This document shows positions 37,148 to 47,485 of a stretch of DNA of 64,000 bases, one piece after another. The position numbers and the translations under genes are program-made. Position 1 is the stretch's first letter. The number at the start of each line of letters is the position of its first letter. Location of the stretch: the NCBI RefSeq assembly GCF_003048905.1, contig NZ_PIRO01000003.1, positions 62,001-126,000 on the forward strand, written 5' to 3'. The notes beneath the pieces were generated by a model that was given only the letters and a program-made list of their open reading frames with translations, was not told where the DNA came from and searched no databases. This DNA comes from Campylobacter concisus (GTDB lineage Bacteria; Campylobacterota; Campylobacteria; Campylobacterales; Campylobacteraceae).

Positions 37148-38254
37148 TTAGAAGTGAATTTTTATAAAGCTATAAGTTCTATCAAATCTAAAAGTTAGCA
37201 AATTTTGCAAAATTCCAAAAAGCACCATAAATGTAACAAAGCTGCTTCCGCCGTAACTAAAAAATGGTAGTGGTACGCCCACAACTGGTGCAAAACCGAT
37301 CGTCATCGAAACATTTACACCCACGTAAACGAAAATAAGTGCAGCAATCCCCGTGGTGGTAACTTGTGTAAAATAGTCGTTTTTTAGACCGTAATTTAAA
37401 CTTAAAAGATGTGTTATAAGTGCTCCATAAAGCCCAAGCAGAAACAATCCACCATAAAAACCAAAACGCTCGATATTGTAGGCAAAGATGAAATCACTAG
37501 TGGCGATTGGCAAAAATTTAAAGTGCGTCTGCGTCGCTTCGTCCTTTGGCTTGCCCTTCAGTCCGCCGCTACCTATGGCGATGATACTTTGTTTGACGTG
37601 ATAGCTTGGCTCTTCAGCGATGAAATCGTGAATCCTCTTTTTTTGATAGTCATGTAAATTTTCATACAAAACCGGCGCCAAAAAGCCTATCGCAAGGATG
37701 ATAGTGATCCAAATTTTCTTATTTACACCGATTACAAAAAGGATGGTGTAGCCAACTATCAAAAGTATTAGCGCAGTGCCAAGATCAGGCTCTTTCATGA
37801 TGAGCACAAATGGCAAAAGTATATAAAAACTAAGTCTTAAAAAATCTTTTACTCCGTATCCATTAGCCTCTGGAGGACGCTGTTTGATGAGATAGGCTAA
37901 CATCAGCAAAAAGGCTGGCTTCATCAGCTCTGATGGCTGAAGTGTGAAGTGAACGAAGGGAATTTCTAGCCAGCGCCTAGCACCTAGTTTACTAACGCCA
38001 AAGAGATCGACGCTTAAAAGTAGCACGATGCAGACCCAGTAAAACATCGGAATGATCCAGTCGATACGCCTAATGGGCAGTAAAAATGCTACGCAAAATG
38101 ATGCAAAACCTATGCCAAAATACACAAGCTGTTTGTTTGCTAAAATGTCGTTTGCTTCGGAAACTAGGATATATGAAATTATGATAATTGGGATTATTAA
38201 AAACGGCTGAATAAAATCAAAATGTGTTAAAATACGCCGATCTAGTTTTATCAA
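37148..38254 (-). CDS. rodA: rod-shape peptidoglycan glycosyltransferase RodA
   Basis: A SEDS-family membrane protein of 368 residues with about ten spans. Typical landmarks are KLGARRWLEIPFVHFTLQPS near 89, KEPDLGTALILLIVGYTI near 155 with the catalytic Asp, QSIIAIGSGGLKGKP near 222, and VGVPLPFFSYGGSSFVTFMV near 324. RodA polymerises glycan strands for cell elongation with a class B PBP. It is also called mrdB; FtsW is less likely given the neighbourhood and length. It is divergent from rluA-flpA. Confidence 0.9.
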   Translation of the reverse strand: MIKLDRRILTHFDFIQPFLIIPIIIISYILVSEANDILANKQLVYFGIGFASFCVAFLLPIRRIDWIIPMFYWVCIVLLLSVDLFGVSKLGARRWLEIPFVHFTLQPSELMKPAFLLMLAYLIKQRPPEANGYGVKDFLRLSFYILLPFVLIMKEPDLGTALILLIVGYTILFVIGVNKKIWITIILAIGFLAPVLYENLHDYQKKRIHDFIAEEPSYHVKQSIIAIGSGGLKGKPKDEATQTHFKFLPIATSDFIFAYNIERFGFYGGLFLLGLYGALITHLLSLNYGLKNDYFTQVTTTGIAALIFVYVGVNVSMTIGFAPVVGVPLPFFSYGGSSFVTFMVLFGILQNLLTFRFDRTYSFIKIHF

Positions 38255-38300
38255 GAAGCAAACCTTAATTTTTGGGCTAGATTATATCACAAACAAGGCT

Positions 38301-39278
38301 TTGATTTTGGTTAAATTTAATGTTTTAAATAGCTCAAGACTCGACGTGGCAGTAGCACATGAGCTTCAAATTTCACGCAATCAAGCTTTAAATTTGATAA
38401 AAGACTCCCTTGTAAGCGTAAATTTAAAACCAATCTCAAAACCAAGCTTTTTGTTAAGTGAAAATGATGAAATTTGCGTAAATTTCGCTCCAAAAAAAGA
38501 GGTGCAAAACGAATACGAAGTAAATTTTGATATTCCAATTATCTACGAAGACGACGATCTCATAGTGCTTAATAAACCACCTCAAATCGTCGTTCACCAA
38601 GCTCCAAGTGTAAAAGAGGCGACACTTGTTGAATGGCTAAATAAAAAGGGCTTTATGCTCTCAAATTTAAATGGCGATGTAAGAGCTGGCATCGTCCACC
38701 GCCTAGATAAAGGTACAAGTGGCGCTATCGTTGTTGCTAAAAACAACTTCGCTCACGCAAAACTAAGCGAGCAGCTAAGCGATAAGAGCATGGGGCGAAT
38801 TTATCTAGCACTCACCGATCTTCCGTTAAAAGAGGACGTCATCATCGACAAGCCAATTGGCAGAAACCCAAACAATCGCCTAAAAAAAGCGATCGTCGCG
38901 GATGCTAAATTTGCAAAAAGTGCCTTTGTAAATTTACTAAGCGAAAATGGCATAAATTTAATAGCAGCGAAACTTTTTACGGGTAGGACTCATCAGATAA
39001 GAGTGCACCTATCTAGCATAAACCGCCATATTTTAGGCGATGATTTATACGGATTTAAGAGCCAAGGCGATAAAATAAGCAGGGTTATGCTTCACGCTTA
39101 TATGCTTTATTTTATCCATCCTAGAACTGGCAAAAGGGTAGAATTTACCGCAAAAACGTATGATGACTTTAACCAAATAATTTACAAAAAAATTCCCAAG
39201 GAGATTTTTGATGAAAAAATTTGCCCTACGCATATTGACACCATTTTTAGCAGCTTTCTTAGCTGGATGCGGCTCTAG
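38301..39278 (+). CDS. RluA-family 23S rRNA/tRNA pseudouridine synthase
   Basis: A 325-residue enzyme. Residues 10-70 form an S4-like RNA-binding domain. The catalytic motif is GIVHRLDKGTSGAIVVAKN near 129, with the catalytic Asp after HRL, and the second family landmark is LFTGRTHQIRVHLSSINRHI near 225 followed by LGDDLYG. The site it modifies cannot be told from sequence. The start is TTG. Its 3' end overlaps the flpA signal-peptide region by 68 bases. Confidence 0.88.
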   Translation: MILVKFNVLNSSRLDVAVAHELQISRNQALNLIKDSLVSVNLKPISKPSFLLSENDEICVNFAPKKEVQNEYEVNFDIPIIYEDDDLIVLNKPPQIVVHQAPSVKEATLVEWLNKKGFMLSNLNGDVRAGIVHRLDKGTSGAIVVAKNNFAHAKLSEQLSDKSMGRIYLALTDLPLKEDVIIDKPIGRNPNNRLKKAIVADAKFAKSAFVNLLSENGINLIAAKLFTGRTHQIRVHLSSINRHILGDDLYGFKSQGDKISRVMLHAYMLYFIHPRTGKRVEFTAKTYDDFNQIIYKKIPKEIFDEKICPTHIDTIFSSFLSWMRL

Positions 39279-40417
39279 CGTACCGACTCAGCAAAGTATG
39301 TCACTGCCTACGATTACAAGTTTAAAAACTATTTCAGATATGACAGAAGTTGGCTTCGAGTGGAATCCAGTAACCGATGAGAGCGTCGTTGGCTACTATC
39401 TTTACCGCTCAAATCCAAATGATGCGAACTCAAAAATGCAACTAGTTGCAAACATAAAAGACCGCTTTGCAACGCACTATGTGGACCGCAATCTAGCTCC
39501 AGAGACAACTTACTCGTACCAAATGAGAACTTACTCAAGTAATGCCATCTCTCAACCGGGCACGATCGCAACAGCAACTACAAAGCCACTGCTTGACTCA
39601 GTACCGTTTTCGCAAGCTATTACAGGGCTTCCAGGACGTGTAAAAGTGATCTGGAGACCACATCCTGATAGCACCGTAGCAAGCTATATCATTCAAAGAA
39701 GTGATGCCGGAGTTAATAAATTTAGCCAAATCGCAGAGGTAAATGGCAGACTAAATGCTGAATATATCGATACTGAGGTAAAACCTGGTAAGTCTTATGA
39801 GTATAGAATTTTAGTTAAAACTTCTTCAGGCGTTGTTTCAAAACCAAGCCAAAACATAAGTGCAACGACAAAGGAGTTACCCTAAATCGGTAACAAATCT
39901 TCAAGCAACCAAAAATGCACCAAAAAAGATAATTTTAACTTGGGATTACGCACCAGCTGAGGATTTTGCTTATTTTAAGGTTTATAGAACGACAAGTAAA
40001 ATTTTACCTTACACATACCTAGCAAAAACGACTAGCAACACCTATGAAGATCTCATAAACACAAATGCGGCAACAAGGTATTACAGAGTCACAGCAGTCG
40101 ATAAAGACGGCCTTGAGAGCTTAAAACAAGAAGAGCCAATCGTGGGGATAACACTTGGTGCGCCAAAGACTCCAAATATTAGTGCTAGCTACGATGGTAG
40201 CGGAGTAAATGTAAATTGGAGTGTAGTTGATAGAGCCAGTTCGTACACGGTTTATAGAAGTGGTGCAAGTGAGAAAATTTTTAGTGGCATAGATGGTACT
40301 GGACTTAGAGATGATAGCGTGCAAAAAGGAGCTAGCTATTCTTACAGCGTCGTAGCTATCGATGAGTACGGCATCGCCTCTGATAAGTCATCAAAAGCAG
40401 AAGTTAGCATAAAATAA
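39211..40417 (+). pseudogene. flpA: FlpA-like fibronectin type III lipoprotein, split by a +1 frameshift at 39880-39885
   Basis: Two consecutive frames make one lipoprotein of about 400 residues. The first runs from ATG 39211 (AAGGAG at 39198-39203) to TAA 39883-39885; the second continues to 40417. There is a lipobox LAAFLAGCGSS and about four fibronectin type III-like repeats. VIWRPHPDSTVASY near residue 146 matches the WRPHPDFRV segment known to bind fibronectin in C. jejuni FlpA (Cj1279c), and gene order agrees. The frames join as ...ATTKELP then KSVTNLQ if the ribosome slips +1 on CCC, or if one C is removed. Either this is a broken gene, a sequencing error, or programmed recoding. The downstream half has no good start of its own. 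Confidence 0.8.
39870..39885 (+). other. possible +1 recoding site in flpA
   Basis: AAAGGAG, then TTA, then CCC, then the stop TAA. The purine-rich element, 3-base spacer, slippery P-site codon and A-site stop repeat the layout of the prfB frameshift site (AGGGGG-TAT-CTT-TGA). Slipping from CCC to CCT restores the downstream frame. Confidence 0.4.
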
Positions 40418-41604
40418 TGCCAAATTTCATAGCTTCGTCCTTAAAAGAGCTCTCGTTTCCATTTGGTAATGACAAAGTCAAATTTCTTTGGCAAGCAAAT
40501 GGACGAAACGAGAGGCTCATATACACAAAAAATGAAGAAGAGAGTTTTTTCCTAGTCGTAAAGTCCGGTAAAAATGGCATCGTCGTAAAGGGAGAAAAGC
40601 TTACAAAGCCAGCTAAAGTTGGTCTTTTGCAAGAGGCGCTGGAGCTTTTTAAAGAGCAAAATTGCAATGATGTAATCAGTCAAGCATTTGCCGTAAAAAA
40701 GACAAATTTGACTAAAAAAGTGAGTGAAATTTTATGCCTTGAAGAATTTGTGCCAGCATTTTGCGAGTTAAAAGATAAATTTAAAGAGATTTTCATTGAG
40801 ATCGGCTTTGGTTCTGGCAGGCACTTGCTTTATCAAGCTAAAAACAATCCAAAGGCTTTGGTTATAGGCATAGAAGTCTATAAACCAAGCATCGAGCAAG
40901 TAGCAAAGCTAGCTAGGACAAACGCCCTAGAAAACGTGCGGCTAATAAATACCGACGCCAGGCTCTTGCTCTCACTTGTTGGCTCAAATTTGGTTGATAG
41001 AGTCTTTTTACACTTTCCAGTGCCGTGGGATAAAGCAGAGCATAGACGCGTGGTCTCATCGGCATTTGCGCTTGAGTGCGAGAGGATACTAAAAGTTGGC
41101 GGTAAATTTGAGCTAAGGACTGATAGCAAGGAGTATTGCGATTTTAGCTTGAGTAAATTTTTAGAGCCAGCAAACTCAAAAATAGAAGCTTTTAAAAATA
41201 GAAATTTAGAAGTAACTAGTAAGTACGAAGACCGCTGGAGACGTCAAGATAAGGACATTTACGATGTCATTTATACTTGTGAGGTCAAAAGTGGCGAGAG
41301 TGTTTTAGCTGGAGATTTTGACTTTAAAGAAAAGACAAGCGTAAAAAATATAATTAAAAATTTCAAAAATTTCATCGTCAAAAAAGAGGATTATTTTTTA
41401 CATTTCGAAGAAATTTATATCATAAATGAAGATGAAATTTTGCTAAAAGTTGCTTTTGGAGCATTTAATAAACCTGAGCAATGTTTTATCAAAATAAGCG
41501 ATGAAAAAAGCGAATATTTTATAAAAAAACCGATCTTAATTCGTGAGAATTTGGCTGCACACGAGCTTTTGAAGGAGTATTTGGCTGATGCAAGAGATAA
41601 TTAG
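40417..41604 (+). CDS. trmB: tRNA (guanine-N7-)-methyltransferase
   Basis: A 395-residue protein whose central part is TrmB: the SAM loop FIEIGFGSGRHLLYQAKNNP near 127, IGIEVYKPSIEQV near 150, and DRVFLHFPVPWDKAEHRRVV near 194 with the PxPWxKxxHxxRR-type signature, then GGKFELRTDS near 229. It makes m7G46 in tRNA. It is much longer than E. coli TrmB (about 240), with an extra N-terminal domain of 120 residues and a C-terminal one of about 130, a form I recall in Campylobacter. The ATG overlaps the flpA stop (TAATG). Confidence 0.88.
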   Translation: MPNFIASSLKELSFPFGNDKVKFLWQANGRNERLIYTKNEEESFFLVVKSGKNGIVVKGEKLTKPAKVGLLQEALELFKEQNCNDVISQAFAVKKTNLTKKVSEILCLEEFVPAFCELKDKFKEIFIEIGFGSGRHLLYQAKNNPKALVIGIEVYKPSIEQVAKLARTNALENVRLINTDARLLLSLVGSNLVDRVFLHFPVPWDKAEHRRVVSSAFALECERILKVGGKFELRTDSKEYCDFSLSKFLEPANSKIEAFKNRNLEVTSKYEDRWRRQDKDIYDVIYTCEVKSGESVLAGDFDFKEKTSVKNIIKNFKNFIVKKEDYFLHFEEIYIINEDEILLKVAFGAFNKPEQCFIKISDEKSEYFIKKPILIRENLAAHELLKEYLADARDN

Positions 41605-42259
41605 TGCAAGAAATTTGAGCCTAGCTTATGAACGCGATGAAATCGTAATTAATAGCGTCAATTTAGATATTTATGCAAATGATTTTGTCTTTATCACAGG
41701 CAAGAGCGGAAGTGGAAAAAGCACGCTTTTAAAATCATTTTATGGAGAAATTTCACCTCTTGCTGGAGAGCTAAATGTCTGCATGACACAAATGGATGAT
41801 ATCGATGACAAAAGACTTTGTGAGCTTAGGCAGCGAGTTGGCATTATATTTCAAAATTATCGCTTGATAAATGAATGGAATGTGGAAAGAAACGTCATGC
41901 TGCCCCTCATCATCAAAGGCATCAATCAAAATGTGAGCAAAAAGCAAGTGGCTAAACTTTTAAAACATGTAAATATGCTTCATAAAGCTGATAAATACCC
42001 TCGTGAGCTAAGCGGTGGCGAGCAGCAAAGAGTGGCGATGGCAAGGGCTCTAGCGCACAATCCAAATTTGCTCTTATGCGACGAGCCAACTGGAAATTTA
42101 GACGAATACTCAAGCGACGTCATCTGGTCGCTTTTAAAATCAGCTAGGGAATTTTTAGGCACAAGCGTCGTTGTGGTGACTCATCACATTCCCTCAACGC
42201 TTCGTATCCCGTACCGTCACTTCGTCATAGAAAATGGAGGCGTGCATGAGATCGCTTAA
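41588..42259 (+). CDS. ftsE: cell-division ABC transporter ATPase FtsE
   Basis: An ABC ATPase of 223 residues: Walker A GKSGSGKSTLLKSFYGEI near 38, Q-loop VGIIFQNYRLINEWNVERNV near 86, signature RELSGGEQQRVAMARALAHN near 138, Walker B LLLCDEPTGNLD near 159 and the switch His in VVVVTHHIPS. With FtsX it forms the divisome complex that gates peptidoglycan hydrolysis. It overlaps trmB by 17 bases and ftsX by 14. Confidence 0.9.
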   Translation: MQEIISARNLSLAYERDEIVINSVNLDIYANDFVFITGKSGSGKSTLLKSFYGEISPLAGELNVCMTQMDDIDDKRLCELRQRVGIIFQNYRLINEWNVERNVMLPLIIKGINQNVSKKQVAKLLKHVNMLHKADKYPRELSGGEQQRVAMARALAHNPNLLLCDEPTGNLDEYSSDVIWSLLKSAREFLGTSVVVVTHHIPSTLRIPYRHFVIENGGVHEIA

Positions 42260-43061
42260 AAATCATCTTGGATTCATCCTGCCGCTAATCGCACTTTTGT
42301 TTTCCGTGCAGTTTAGTCTAACTGCCGATAAGATTGTGAGAGATTATGAAAGACTCATGGGAAATGACTACAACATCGTCATAGTTTCAAGTAAAGAGCT
42401 TAGTGATGCTATTTTAAAGCCTGTGGTTAGCAATCTATCTAGCATCGAGCCACTAAGCCCGCAAAAGATCATCGACCGCCTCTCAAATGATATCTCTGCT
42501 AAAAATTTGTCCATACTGCAAAATGCGCTACCTAAATTTTACTCACTAAAACTTAGCGAATTTCCGACACCGCAGTACATGGATGAGTTAAAGCAAAAAC
42601 TTTTAAAATTTGATGGCATCACAAAGGTCGAGACATTTTCAAAGACTCACGATAAGGTCTTTAAAATACTAAATTTAGCCAAAAGTATATCGTATGCTTT
42701 TATGGCGATACTTTGCGTGATAGGACTTATGCTTATGCTAAAGCAGGCTAAAATTTGGCTATTTGAGCATAGAGAGCGCATCGAGATTATGACGCTTTTT
42801 GGAGCACCATTTTGGCTAAAATCAGCCATGCTTTACAAATCAGCCATGGTTGATAGCCTAGTTGCTACCGTTGCAGTTGGTGTATTTTTCTTTTTCTTGC
42901 CGGGCATTGAAATTTTTAGAGAAAATGCCGCAAGCATTGATGTGATATTGCCTAGTCTTGATCCTTCAAGGGATATTTTTATTTTATTTGGCGTGGCTAT
43001 GTTTTTAAGTATTTTTGCTGTTAGTTTAGTGATGAGTAAGGCTAGAAAAAGCACGATATGA
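42246..43061 (+). CDS. ftsX: cell-division membrane protein FtsX
   Basis: A 271-residue membrane protein with the FtsX layout: one N-terminal helix (HLGFILPLIALLFSVQFSL), a periplasmic domain of about 120 residues (the EnvC-binding part), then three more helices near 145-165, 190-215 and 235-260. ATG 42246 is chosen over 42234 because GGAGG lies 5 to 9 bases upstream. FtsX relays FtsE ATP hydrolysis to a periplasmic activator, and such an activator gene follows with an ATGA overlap. Confidence 0.87.
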   Translation: MRSLKNHLGFILPLIALLFSVQFSLTADKIVRDYERLMGNDYNIVIVSSKELSDAILKPVVSNLSSIEPLSPQKIIDRLSNDISAKNLSILQNALPKFYSLKLSEFPTPQYMDELKQKLLKFDGITKVETFSKTHDKVFKILNLAKSISYAFMAILCVIGLMLMLKQAKIWLFEHRERIEIMTLFGAPFWLKSAMLYKSAMVDSLVATVAVGVFFFFLPGIEIFRENAASIDVILPSLDPSRDIFILFGVAMFLSIFAVSLVMSKARKSTI

Positions 43062-44275
43062 GAAAAGGAATTTTTATATTTTTGCTAGCTTTTAGTCTAG
43101 CTTTTGCGTCAAATACCAAAGAGAAGATCAAAGACTCCAAAAACTCGCTAAGATCGAGTCAAGCGATGAGTGAGCAGCTTAGTAAAAAGCTAGATGATTT
43201 GGCTGGCGATATCGTAAATGGCGAGAAAAAACTTCGCGGTATAAGTGGCGATATCACAAATCTAAAAGGTCAAATTTCAGTTCTTGAGACAAATGCTTCA
43301 AAGGCACTTATTGAGCTTGATGATCTAACTAAGCAAAACAAAGAGCTAGAACGCACTCAAAAGGAGCTTGAGCAAAACATGATAAGGATCATCGCAGAAG
43401 ATTTGTCGTTTGATCTTTTGATGTCTGCAACTGAGGGCAAGCAAAGCGAGGAGAGCATCATCTCATCTCAAATTTTAACCAAGCTAAATGCCATCACAAA
43501 AGAGGATTTTAAAAGACTTAGCCAGAACTATGAAGATACGATCGAGAAGATAAAAAATAAATCAAACAAAATAAGCGAGATAAACTCAAGCATCAAAAAC
43601 TATAGACGCAAGCAAAGTGACTTGCAAAATTTAGAGAGTACGCAGAAAAATACTATAAACGGACTAAAACGTGATAAGGAAATTTACAGCAAAAAGCTAG
43701 CCAAACTTCAAGCCCAACAAGATGAGCTAAGAAAGACGCTAGAGCAGCTTGCTATCATGCAAAAACAAGAAGATGAAGCAGCACGTGCTGCTAGAGAAAA
43801 ACAAGAAAAGGCAACCAGTAAGGGTGGCAAAAAAGGTGAAAAAAGCCAGCCAATGGGTGGAGGCTATCAAACAAGCTCAGTTAAAAAATATTCAGGTGCA
43901 AAGACAATCGCTCCTCTTGATAGCTACACTGTAAAGCAAAAATTTGGTAACTACGTAGATCCAATATATAACATCAAAATTTTTAACGAGTCAGTCACAC
44001 TTCGCTCAACCACGCCAGATGTCAAGGTCAAAAGCGTGCTAAATGGTAAAGTAGTCTTTGCAAAAGCAACTCCGATGCTTGAAAATGTAGTCATCATCGA
44101 AAACGAAAATGGCATCCACACGATCTACGCTCACCTAAGCCAGATCGCACCGACTGTAAAAGTCGGCTCAGTCGTGCAAAAAGGCTACGTTATAGGCCGA
44201 GTTAGAAACGATCTAACCTTTGAAGTAACGCAAAGAAACTACCACATCGATCCACTTGAGATGATCTCAAAATAG
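43058..44275 (+). CDS. EnvC-like murein hydrolase activator (degenerate LytM/M23 protein)
   Basis: A 405-residue exported protein with a signal peptide (IFIFLLAFSLAFA), a long coiled coil (about 20-245), a low-complexity linker and a C-terminal LytM/M23 fold (about 285-405). Catalytic M23 enzymes need HxxxD and HxH. Here the first is replaced by YNIKIFNESVTL, and the last segment reads RNDLTFEVTQ without the histidines; only the structural TIYAHLSQI is kept. That is the pattern of EnvC-type activators of amidases. Position after ftsEX and presence of an AmiA-type amidase 5.5 kb away support this role. From memory it matches Cj1275c. Confidence 0.82.
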   Translation: MRKGIFIFLLAFSLAFASNTKEKIKDSKNSLRSSQAMSEQLSKKLDDLAGDIVNGEKKLRGISGDITNLKGQISVLETNASKALIELDDLTKQNKELERTQKELEQNMIRIIAEDLSFDLLMSATEGKQSEESIISSQILTKLNAITKEDFKRLSQNYEDTIEKIKNKSNKISEINSSIKNYRRKQSDLQNLESTQKNTINGLKRDKEIYSKKLAKLQAQQDELRKTLEQLAIMQKQEDEAARAAREKQEKATSKGGKKGEKSQPMGGGYQTSSVKKYSGAKTIAPLDSYTVKQKFGNYVDPIYNIKIFNESVTLRSTTPDVKVKSVLNGKVVFAKATPMLENVVIIENENGIHTIYAHLSQIAPTVKVGSVVQKGYVIGRVRNDLTFEVTQRNYHIDPLEMISK

Positions 44276-44330
44276 CCACTTTGCAAGTGCTATTAACTAA
44301 ATTTAAAGCCTTTTTGGCTAGAATGCGTGA

Positions 44331-45065
<735 letters not shown>

Positions 45066-45083
45066 ATTTTAAAAAGGATAAAT

Positions 45084-45299
45084 ATGAGAACAGAACAAAT
45101 AACAGCAAGAGCGTTAAAACAAGTTGGTGATGATAGATATAAACTTTCACTTATCGTAGCAAAGCGTGCAGAAGCACTAGCAAATGGAGCAGTAGTGCTT
45201 GTAGAAGCCGATACTTCAAAGATGAAATTTGCTGACATTGCGCTACTTGAAGTAGCTGAGGGTAAAATAGGCTTAGAGGCAATAGTTGAAGGAAAATAG
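45084..45299 (+). CDS. rpoZ: RNA polymerase omega subunit
   Basis: A 71-residue protein with the omega pattern: MRTEQITARALKQVGDDRYK, then LSLIVAKRAEALANGA near 24, the conserved core that clamps beta-prime. It lies between pyrH and spoT, the usual omega/spoT linkage, and overlaps spoT by 14 bases. Confidence 0.93.
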   Translation: MRTEQITARALKQVGDDRYKLSLIVAKRAEALANGAVVLVEADTSKMKFADIALLEVAEGKIGLEAIVEGK

Positions 45300-47475
45300 T
45301 CTTTTTTTAGAGCAGCTAATAGAACAAATTTTACCTTGTAAAAATGTTTCAGAAGCTATAACGCTGCTCTTTTCTCTTTGCGAACGAAGCGAGAAATTAG
45401 ATAAAGCTATAGATAGCTGTGTCACATCTCATGCTGGTCAATATCGCAAAAGTGGCGAGCCATACGCAATCCATCCTATCTTAGTAGCATCAATAGTGGC
45501 AAATATGGGCGGAGATGAGAGTATGGTTATAGCTGCACTACTTCACGATGTAGTTGAAGATACTGAAGTTACACTTAGCGAAGTTCAGGCTGAATTTGGC
45601 GATGAAGTGGCAAAGCTGGTTGAAGGGCTTACAAAGATAGTTGCTATAAGAGAAAACAAGCTTGCAAGCTCAAGTAGTAACGAAAAACTAGCAAGCTCGG
45701 CACTAACTTTTAGAAAAATGCTTTTAATTTCCATTGAGGATGTTAGAGTTCTTGTGGTTAAGCTTTGTGACAGACTTCATAATATGCTAACCCTTGATGC
45801 ATTAAAAGTAGAAAAACAAAAACGCATCGCTGAAGAGACGCTTATGGTCTACGCTCCGATCGCTCATAGGCTTGGAATTTCATCTATTAAAAACATACTT
45901 GAAGATCTAAGTTTTAAATATGCTATGCCAGAAGAATACGCCAAGATCGATAGCTTTTTAAATAAAAATAAGCAGCAGCTTAGCCTTAAACTAAATGCTT
46001 TTTACGAAAAAGTAAATCAAATTTTGCTTGAAAACGGCTTTATTGAGGGCACTTTCGAGATTCAAAAACGTATAAAGCATTACTATTCGATTTATTTAAA
46101 AATGCAAAGAAAAGGTATTTCGATTGAAGAGGTGCTTGATTTGCTAGCTATTAGAATTCTTGTGCAAAAGCCGCTTGATTGCTATCTTGCGCTTGGAAAT
46201 TTGCATATAAATTTTAATCCTCTTATTTCGAGATTTAAGGATTATATTGCGCTTCCAAAGCAAAATGGCTATCAAACGATACATACAACTATTTTTGATA
46301 ATAAGAGTATTTTTGAGGCACAAGTTCGTACTTACGATATGCACAAAACCGCCGAATACGGTGTCGCAGCTCATTGGAAATACAAAAACGGCGAGGGCAG
46401 TTTACTTAATCCAAAACTTGACTGGCTAAACGACATTGGTATGCAAAACAATGAAGCTGAAAGTAATGTCGAAGAGCTTTATGAATATGCAAAAGATAGT
46501 CTTTATATAGAAGATATTGCGGTCTATTCGCCAAAAGGTGAGGTTTTTACGCTTCCACGCGGGGCTACTGCACTTGATTATGCTTATGAGATTCACACAG
46601 AGATCGGACTTTACGCAAAAGAAGCTTATATAAATCGCGTCAGGATGCCACTTTTAACAGAGCTAAAAAACGGCGATATTGTAAGGATTGTAACTGGCGA
46701 AGAGGCAAAATTTCGCTGTTCATGGATAAATAGCGTTCGAACTGGTAAAGCAAGGGCTACGATAAGAACATATTGCAAGCAAAAGATAAAAGATATAAAT
46801 TATAAAATTGCAGTTGATATTTTAAAGTCAGTTTTTGGCGTTTCTAAAGATAGAATTTTAGACTGGATAGAGCATGAAAATTTAGGCAAAAAAGTTTTTC
46901 GTGCTGCAACTGAAAGCGATTTTTTGCAAGAGGTCGTAAATATGCTTAAAAAGTATATAAAAAAAGAGCGTCCTTTTATGATCTCTTTGGGCGATAAATA
47001 TCAGGTTAAAAAGCAAAAATTTGAAAATATCGTAATCTATTCAAATCATAAAATTTCAAATGTCGAGTTTGACTATTGTTGTAACCCAAAAAGAGGCGAT
47101 AGTATAGTTGGCTTTAAAAATGGACACAATGTGACAGTGCATCACAAACTTTGTGAGCGTGCTGGAAAGCTTATGGATAAGGGCAATGAGATCATCTTTG
47201 TCAAATGGACTAGAAATGCCCCACATAGATATAAAATTTTATTAAATCTTGAGAACCGAAAAGGCGCGTTGGCTGAATTTTTAACATATCTTGCTAGACT
47301 AGATGTAAATTTGGCTACAATCTCGCTAAATGAAGCAAATGATCTTAGCGGCGATACATTTGAGATAAGTGTTGAGATAGCTGAAAACATCGATGCAAAC
47401 GAGCTAAGAGAGAAAATCAAAGATAGATATAAGATTATAGATTTCGTTTCGCAAAGCGATCCATACCATAACTAG
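45286..47475 (+). CDS. spoT: bifunctional (p)ppGpp synthetase/hydrolase
   Basis: The only Rel/Spo protein visible, 729 residues. The HD hydrolase domain has [20 protein letters not shown] near 44 and [14 protein letters not shown] near 80. The synthetase domain has [20 protein letters not shown] near 262 and [20 protein letters not shown] near 323. A TGS domain ([20 protein letters not shown] near 410) and a C-terminal ACT domain follow. The start is TTG at 45286, inside rpoZ, with GAGG upstream. It makes and degrades the stringent-response alarmone. Confidence 0.95.
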   Translation: MKENSLFLEQLIEQILPCKNVSEAITLLFSLCERSEKLDKAIDSCVTSHAGQYRKSGEPYAIHPILVASIVANMGGDESMVIAALLHDVVEDTEVTLSEVQAEFGDEVAKLVEGLTKIVAIRENKLASSSSNEKLASSALTFRKMLLISIEDVRVLVVKLCDRLHNMLTLDALKVEKQKRIAEETLMVYAPIAHRLGISSIKNILEDLSFKYAMPEEYAKIDSFLNKNKQQLSLKLNAFYEKVNQILLENGFIEGTFEIQKRIKHYYSIYLKMQRKGISIEEVLDLLAIRILVQKPLDCYLALGNLHINFNPLISRFKDYIALPKQNGYQTIHTTIFDNKSIFEAQVRTYDMHKTAEYGVAAHWKYKNGEGSLLNPKLDWLNDIGMQNNEAESNVEELYEYAKDSLYIEDIAVYSPKGEVFTLPRGATALDYAYEIHTEIGLYAKEAYINRVRMPLLTELKNGDIVRIVTGEEAKFRCSWINSVRTGKARATIRTYCKQKIKDINYKIAVDILKSVFGVSKDRILDWIEHENLGKKVFRAATESDFLQEVVNMLKKYIKKERPFMISLGDKYQVKKQKFENIVIYSNHKISNVEFDYCCNPKRGDSIVGFKNGHNVTVHHKLCERAGKLMDKGNEIIFVKWTRNAPHRYKILLNLENRKGALAEFLTYLARLDVNLATISLNEANDLSGDTFEISVEIAENIDANELREKIKDRYKIIDFVSQSDPYHN

Positions 47476-47485
47476 GAGAAAGATA

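Noticed and set aside
39860-40417. Second flpA frame as an independent gene starting at GTG 39860
   Set aside because: The GTG lies inside the coding sequence of the first half, has no ribosome site and the product would start in the middle of a fibronectin type III repeat with no signal peptide.
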